The notes below the pieces were generated by a model. It searched no databases. It worked only from the letters and a program-made list of their open reading frames with translations, and had not been told where the DNA came from. A stretch of 7,860 bases of DNA from NCBI GenBank assembly GCA_964420455.1, contig CAYQTO010000166.1, positions 1 to 7,860 of the forward strand, read 5' to 3'. This stretch comes from CAYQTO01 sp964420455 (GTDB lineage Bacteria > Sumerlaeota > Sumerlaeia > SLMS01). The number at the start of each line of letters is the position of its first letter. Positions within the stretch are counted from its first letter, which is position 1. Positions 5,615-7,860 of the stretch are shown piece by piece. A program made the position numbers and the translations under genes.

Positions 5615-6652
5615 GTGCCCCTCCGGCAGATCCAGGTCCACCTCCCCACCGCGCGCTCCGGCGACTTCGCCGCGCTCCTCGACGAACTCGCCATCGAGGC
5701 CCTCTGGCAGGAGGAGGACTACCGCCAGAACGCCTTCATGGCCCTCGTCGTCCTCCGCGCCTACGAGACCGACTCCTTCCTCCAGGCCCTGATGGATCGC
5801 TTTGGCCACGAGGACCAATTCCGCCTCGTGCTCTTCGAAATCGCCGCCATCTACCCCCCCACGGAGGAACCGGAGGAAAAGGCGGACGACGACTCGCCCA
5901 CCGACGATGGCGAACCCGCCGCCGAGCCAACGGAGGAATCCAACCCCAAACGCGTGGCCATCGAGGAGCTCGAGGAACGCCTGCGCTGGGACAGCAAACT
6001 CTCCTCGAGCTTCGTGATCACGGTCCTCCTTTCCGCCCTGGTCGCCGCCCTCGGGCTCATGAAGGACAACCCCGCCGTCGTCATCGGCGCCATGGTGATT
6101 GCTCCGCTGCTCTCGCCCAACATGACCCTCGCCCTGGGCACGACCCTGGGAAATGTTCGCCTCATCCGCGAGGCGCTCACCTCCAACCTGGCGGGCCTCG
6201 GCCTGACCCTTTCCTTCGCCATCCTCATCGGGCTGTTCTTTCCCTTCGACCACGACAGCCGCGAGATCACCTCGCGCACCGTCGTGTCCTACAGCGACGT
6301 GCTGCTGGCCCTCGCGAGCGGCGTCGCCGGCGCCATCGCCGTCACCTCCGGCATCTCCGCCGCCCTCGTCGGGGTCATGGTTGCCGTGGCTCTCATGCCG
6401 CCGCTGGTCGTCTCCGGCCTGCTCCTCGGCACCGGCGAATGGGCCCTCGCCCAGCACGCGATCCTCCTCACCGCCATCAACGTCATCGCCGTCAACCTCG
6501 CCGCCGTTGGGACCTTTACGCTCCGCGACATCCGCCCCCGCAACTACTGGGATTCGGGCAAGGCCACCCGCATGACCCGCGGCGCCCTCCTCCTGTGGGC
6601 CTCGCTGCTCGGGCTCTTCACCGTCCTGGTCTGGCTCGCGGGAACCTTCTGA
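5615..6652 (+). CDS. DUF389-family integral membrane protein (345 aa) with acidic linker
   Basis: I choose GTG 5615: it places RQIQVHLP right after the start, as expected for the small N-terminal domain of this family, with AAGGA at 5599-5603 (11 bases away, rather long). The open frame back to ATG 5504 adds 37 arginine/proline-rich residues that look non-coding. Residues 1-80 form a soluble alpha/beta domain. Residues 82-112 are a linker very rich in Glu, Asp and Pro (EEPEEKADDD, EPAAEPTEES). A membrane core of several helices follows from about 130, including the hallmark GAMVIAPLLSP at 158-168 and later ALVGVMVAVALMPPLVVSGL. The family is widespread in bacteria and archaea and has no established biochemical function; a transport or stress role is often guessed but unproven. 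It stands alone, convergent with the gene on its right. Confidence 0.88.
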   Translation: MPLRQIQVHLPTARSGDFAALLDELAIEALWQEEDYRQNAFMALVVLRAYETDSFLQALMDRFGHEDQFRLVLFEIAAIYPPTEEPEEKADDDSPTDDGEPAAEPTEESNPKRVAIEELEERLRWDSKLSSSFVITVLLSALVAALGLMKDNPAVVIGAMVIAPLLSPNMTLALGTTLGNVRLIREALTSNLAGLGLTLSFAILIGLFFPFDHDSREITSRTVVSYSDVLLALASGVAGAIAVTSGISAALVGVMVAVALMPPLVVSGLLLGTGEWALAQHAILLTAINVIAVNLAAVGTFTLRDIRPRNYWDSGKATRMTRGALLLWASLLGLFTVLVWLAGTF

Positions 6653-6653
6653 C

Positions 6654-6678
6654 GCGGGGCGCGGCCTGGGCGCCCCGC
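6654..6678. terminator. Nine-base-pair perfect hairpin after the DUF389 gene
   Basis: GCGGGGCGC (6654-6662) pairs perfectly with GCGCCCCGC (6670-6678) around a seven-base loop, starting two bases after the DUF389 stop. All nine pairs are G-C. It sits in the 46-bp gap between two convergent genes, where a terminator serving both strands is expected. No T run follows on either strand, so an intrinsic terminator of the classical kind is not certain. Confidence 0.6.
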
Positions 6679-6697
6679 CGCCCCCCGCGAGGGGGCG
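6679..6697. terminator. Second hairpin, GCGA tetraloop, in the convergent gap
   Basis: CCCCC (6682-6686) pairs with GGGGG (6691-6695) around GCGA, which on the plus-strand RNA is a GNRA-type tetraloop. CG (6679-6680) can pair with CG (6696-6697) with one bulged C. It directly follows the first hairpin and ends one base before the last codon of the minus-strand pseudopilin gene, so it probably helps terminate or protect one of the two transcripts. Confidence 0.5.
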
Positions 6698-6698
6698 T

Positions 6699-7322
6699 TC
6701 ATCGGTTCGCCGGATGGAGCTCCGGTGCGGCGGCCTCCACGCCCCCCTGCCATCGGATCAGGTCCCCCCCCGACAGGGTCCCGTTCGTCGGATCGTAGAG
6801 GTCCGCCAGGCCGAACCCCGGCACCCGGTCCGGGCCCACGCTCGACAACTTCCACGCGCTGAAACCGAAATGCGCCCGCCAGACCTGCGTCACGTCCAGA
6901 TCCCGGCCCACACCATTCCAGTACGCCGTGGAATAATCGAAAATGTGTCGGCCGTTCTGGTAATGGGTATGGCCCGGCCGCGTCGGTTCCCAGACCCTCG
7001 CCTGAAACGGATCTTCCGGCAGGTGGCTCAGGTAGGCCACCGGCGACGTCAGCGGGCTCAACGCATTGACCCAGCCGTAGAAGGTAAAGCCCGGCTCGCC
7101 ATCGTAGGGAGGAACCCCCGCATCCACCATATAGCTTTCGATCGCGAGAGCCACCGTCCGCAGGTCCGACTGGGTCCGCGCCACCCGCGACCGCGTCCTT
7201 GCCTCCATGAAGTTTGGCAACGCGATCGCCGCAAGCACACCGATGATGGCCACACAGATCAGCAATTCGATCAGTGTCAGCCCCTGGCGGGGCGAAGGGG
7301 TAAGTCGTCGTGTCTTACTCAT
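6699..7322 (-). CDS. Second type II secretion/type IV pilus-like pseudopilin (207 aa)
   Basis: The start at ATG 7322 is set by AGGAG at 7334-7330, seven bases upstream; the longer open frame to 7418 is antisense-like noise inside the previous gene. Leader MSKTRRLTPSPRQG is expected to be cut between Gly14 and Leu15, followed by LTLIELLICVAIIGVLAAIA with Glu at mature position 5. The soluble domain begins with the usual NFMEARTRSRVARTQSDLRT helix and ends with SVGPD (161-165) and YDPTNG (176-181), the same C-terminal signature as the plus-strand pseudopilin, so the two are paralogues. The rest of the domain is quite different, including an aromatic-rich middle (HTHYQNGRHIFDYSTAYW). Its start lies inside the last codons of the upstream gene (8-bp overlap), so the two are translated together. 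Confidence 0.9.
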   Translation of the reverse strand: MSKTRRLTPSPRQGLTLIELLICVAIIGVLAAIALPNFMEARTRSRVARTQSDLRTVALAIESYMVDAGVPPYDGEPGFTFYGWVNALSPLTSPVAYLSHLPEDPFQARVWEPTRPGHTHYQNGRHIFDYSTAYWNGVGRDLDVTQVWRAHFGFSAWKLSSVGPDRVPGFGLADLYDPTNGTLSGGDLIRWQGGVEAAAPELHPANR

Positions 7323-7860
7323 CACCATTCTCCTGTAATAGAACCAGATGATCCATCTCTCGCAGCAGGGCCTCTTCAAACGGTTCCGCATGCTCCGGAT
7401 CCGGAGGATAGAGGCCATTCGACCTGGCCAGGCGGAGGAGCGATTCCGCCATTCCCCGCTTGCTCAGATTTCCCTGATCGTACGCCGCCCTCGCCCCGAG
7501 CGCCGCCGCGCCAAACCCTTCATGAAAGGCATCGAAAACGTAGATCTCGATTCCCTCCTCCGTTGGCTCGAAGGAAAGATACTCGAGGAAATCATCCTTC
7601 GGCAGGATGTCGACAATCCCGACCGTCCGGCCCCCGAGGTCCAGCTCCGCCCGCGTGGTCGCCGGCGAAGTGCTGTCATTCTCGCCGTCCGACAGAACGC
7701 CCAGAAACAACAGGGGCTGTTCCGGACCCGGGGCATGCACATAGAGGACTCCGTAACCCGCCGGATGGGGCCGCGGTGAAAAGCTATACCTGATGGCGCC
7801 CCCGTAGGGGACAACCATCCGCGACTCGCCCCCGAGAACCACCGGCACCTCCCGGATCTC
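7315..7860 (-). CDS. Unrecognised protein, C-terminal 181 aa (5' end outside window)
   Basis: The frame is open to the right edge (EIREVPVVLGG...), so the true start is not seen; GTG 7848 is simply the first possible start inside the window. I do not recognise a family. The first half looks beta-rich (GYGVLYVHAPGPEQPLLFLG, GGRTVGIVDILP, EEGIEIYVFDAF) and the last third helical and charged (GMAESLLRLARSNGL, EPFEEALLREMDHLVLLQEN). No membrane span or signal is visible in this part. Its end overlaps the start of the pseudopilin by 8 bp (GAGAATGGTGATGAGTAA holds both the AGGAG-led ATG and this stop), so it probably acts with that pseudopilin. That it is a real gene is supported by this overlap and by the protein-like composition compared with the antisense frames. 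Confidence 0.72.
   Translation of the reverse strand, partial: EIREVPVVLGGESRMVVPYGGAIRYSFSPRPHPAGYGVLYVHAPGPEQPLLFLGVLSDGENDSTSPATTRAELDLGGRTVGIVDILPKDDFLEYLSFEPTEEGIEIYVFDAFHEGFGAAALGARAAYDQGNLSKRGMAESLLRLARSNGLYPPDPEHAEPFEEALLREMDHLVLLQENGDE
7330..7334 (-). promoter_or_regulatory. Shine-Dalgarno site inside the upstream gene, for the second pseudopilin
   Basis: AGGAG on the minus strand lies seven bases before ATG 7322. A second ATG at 7328 is only one base away from it and is therefore a less likely start. The site is embedded in the last codons of the preceding gene. Confidence 0.65.

Noticed and set aside
5516..6457. 313-aa minus-strand open frame antisense to the DUF389 gene
   Set aside because: Composition is almost all Gly, Glu, Asp, Ala, Val and Arg without any fold signature; it is the antisense shadow of the real gene.
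5368..6798. 476-aa plus-strand open frame over the DUF389 gene
   Set aside because: Arginine/proline/histidine-rich shadow frame in very G+C-rich DNA; the DUF389 phase carries the family motif and membrane helices.
6714..7793. 359-aa plus-strand open frame antisense to the second pseudopilin and the unknown gene
   Set aside because: Arg/Pro/His-rich and crosses two real genes that have their own start and coupling signals.

Overview
The window looks like a chromosomal stretch of a high-G+C, diderm-type bacterium from one of the less cultivated phyla. The two prepilin-like proteins share a C-terminal SVGPD ... YDPTNGT pattern that I associate with the many pseudopilins of Hydrogenedentota, Sumerlaeota and neighbouring Planctomycetota/Verrucomicrobiota-like lineages. 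The FG-GAP/VCBS-type repeat protein and a glycine-rich surface-protein relic fit the same picture. The phylum is a guess from protein style; no rRNA or marker gene is present. There are no tRNA, rRNA, CRISPR or insertion-sequence features that I can support.

Layout. (1) 1-914, plus strand: the C-terminal part of an FG-GAP/VCBS-like repeat protein made of six 159-bp units in perfect register; the stop codon lies inside the sixth unit. (2) 915-1205: a non-coding gap. (3) 1206-3633, plus strand: a tightly packed envelope cassette. It holds an exported single-pass membrane protein of unknown family (257 aa), a previously easy-to-miss 53-aa membrane protein (1986-2147), a membrane-anchored YkuD-like L,D-transpeptidase candidate, and a pseudopilin. 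The last three are joined by ATGA stop/start overlaps. (4) 3634-3900: non-coding, with one strong hairpin and an A+T-rich leader. (5) 3901-4902: an SPFH/band-7 (slipin-like) protein of markedly lower G+C. (6) 4903-5614: a gene graveyard, with a frameshifted plus-strand relic and the 3' end of a glycine-rich minus-strand relic. (7) 5615-6652: a DUF389-family membrane protein with an unusual acidic linker. (8) 6653-6698: a 46-bp convergent gap with two back-to-back hairpins. (9) 6699-7860, minus strand: a second pseudopilin, overlapped by 8 bp by an unrecognised gene that runs off the right edge.

How the parts may fit. The most interesting unit is the 1206-3633 cassette: three different membrane-anchored proteins, one with a candidate peptidoglycan-acting active site, coupled to a type II secretion/type IV pilus-like subunit. 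A reasonable inference is an envelope module in which peptidoglycan remodelling accompanies assembly or anchoring of a pseudopilus-like fibre. Nothing in the sequence proves this. Both pseudopilins in the window are translationally coupled to a different upstream non-pilin gene, which suggests each has a dedicated partner.
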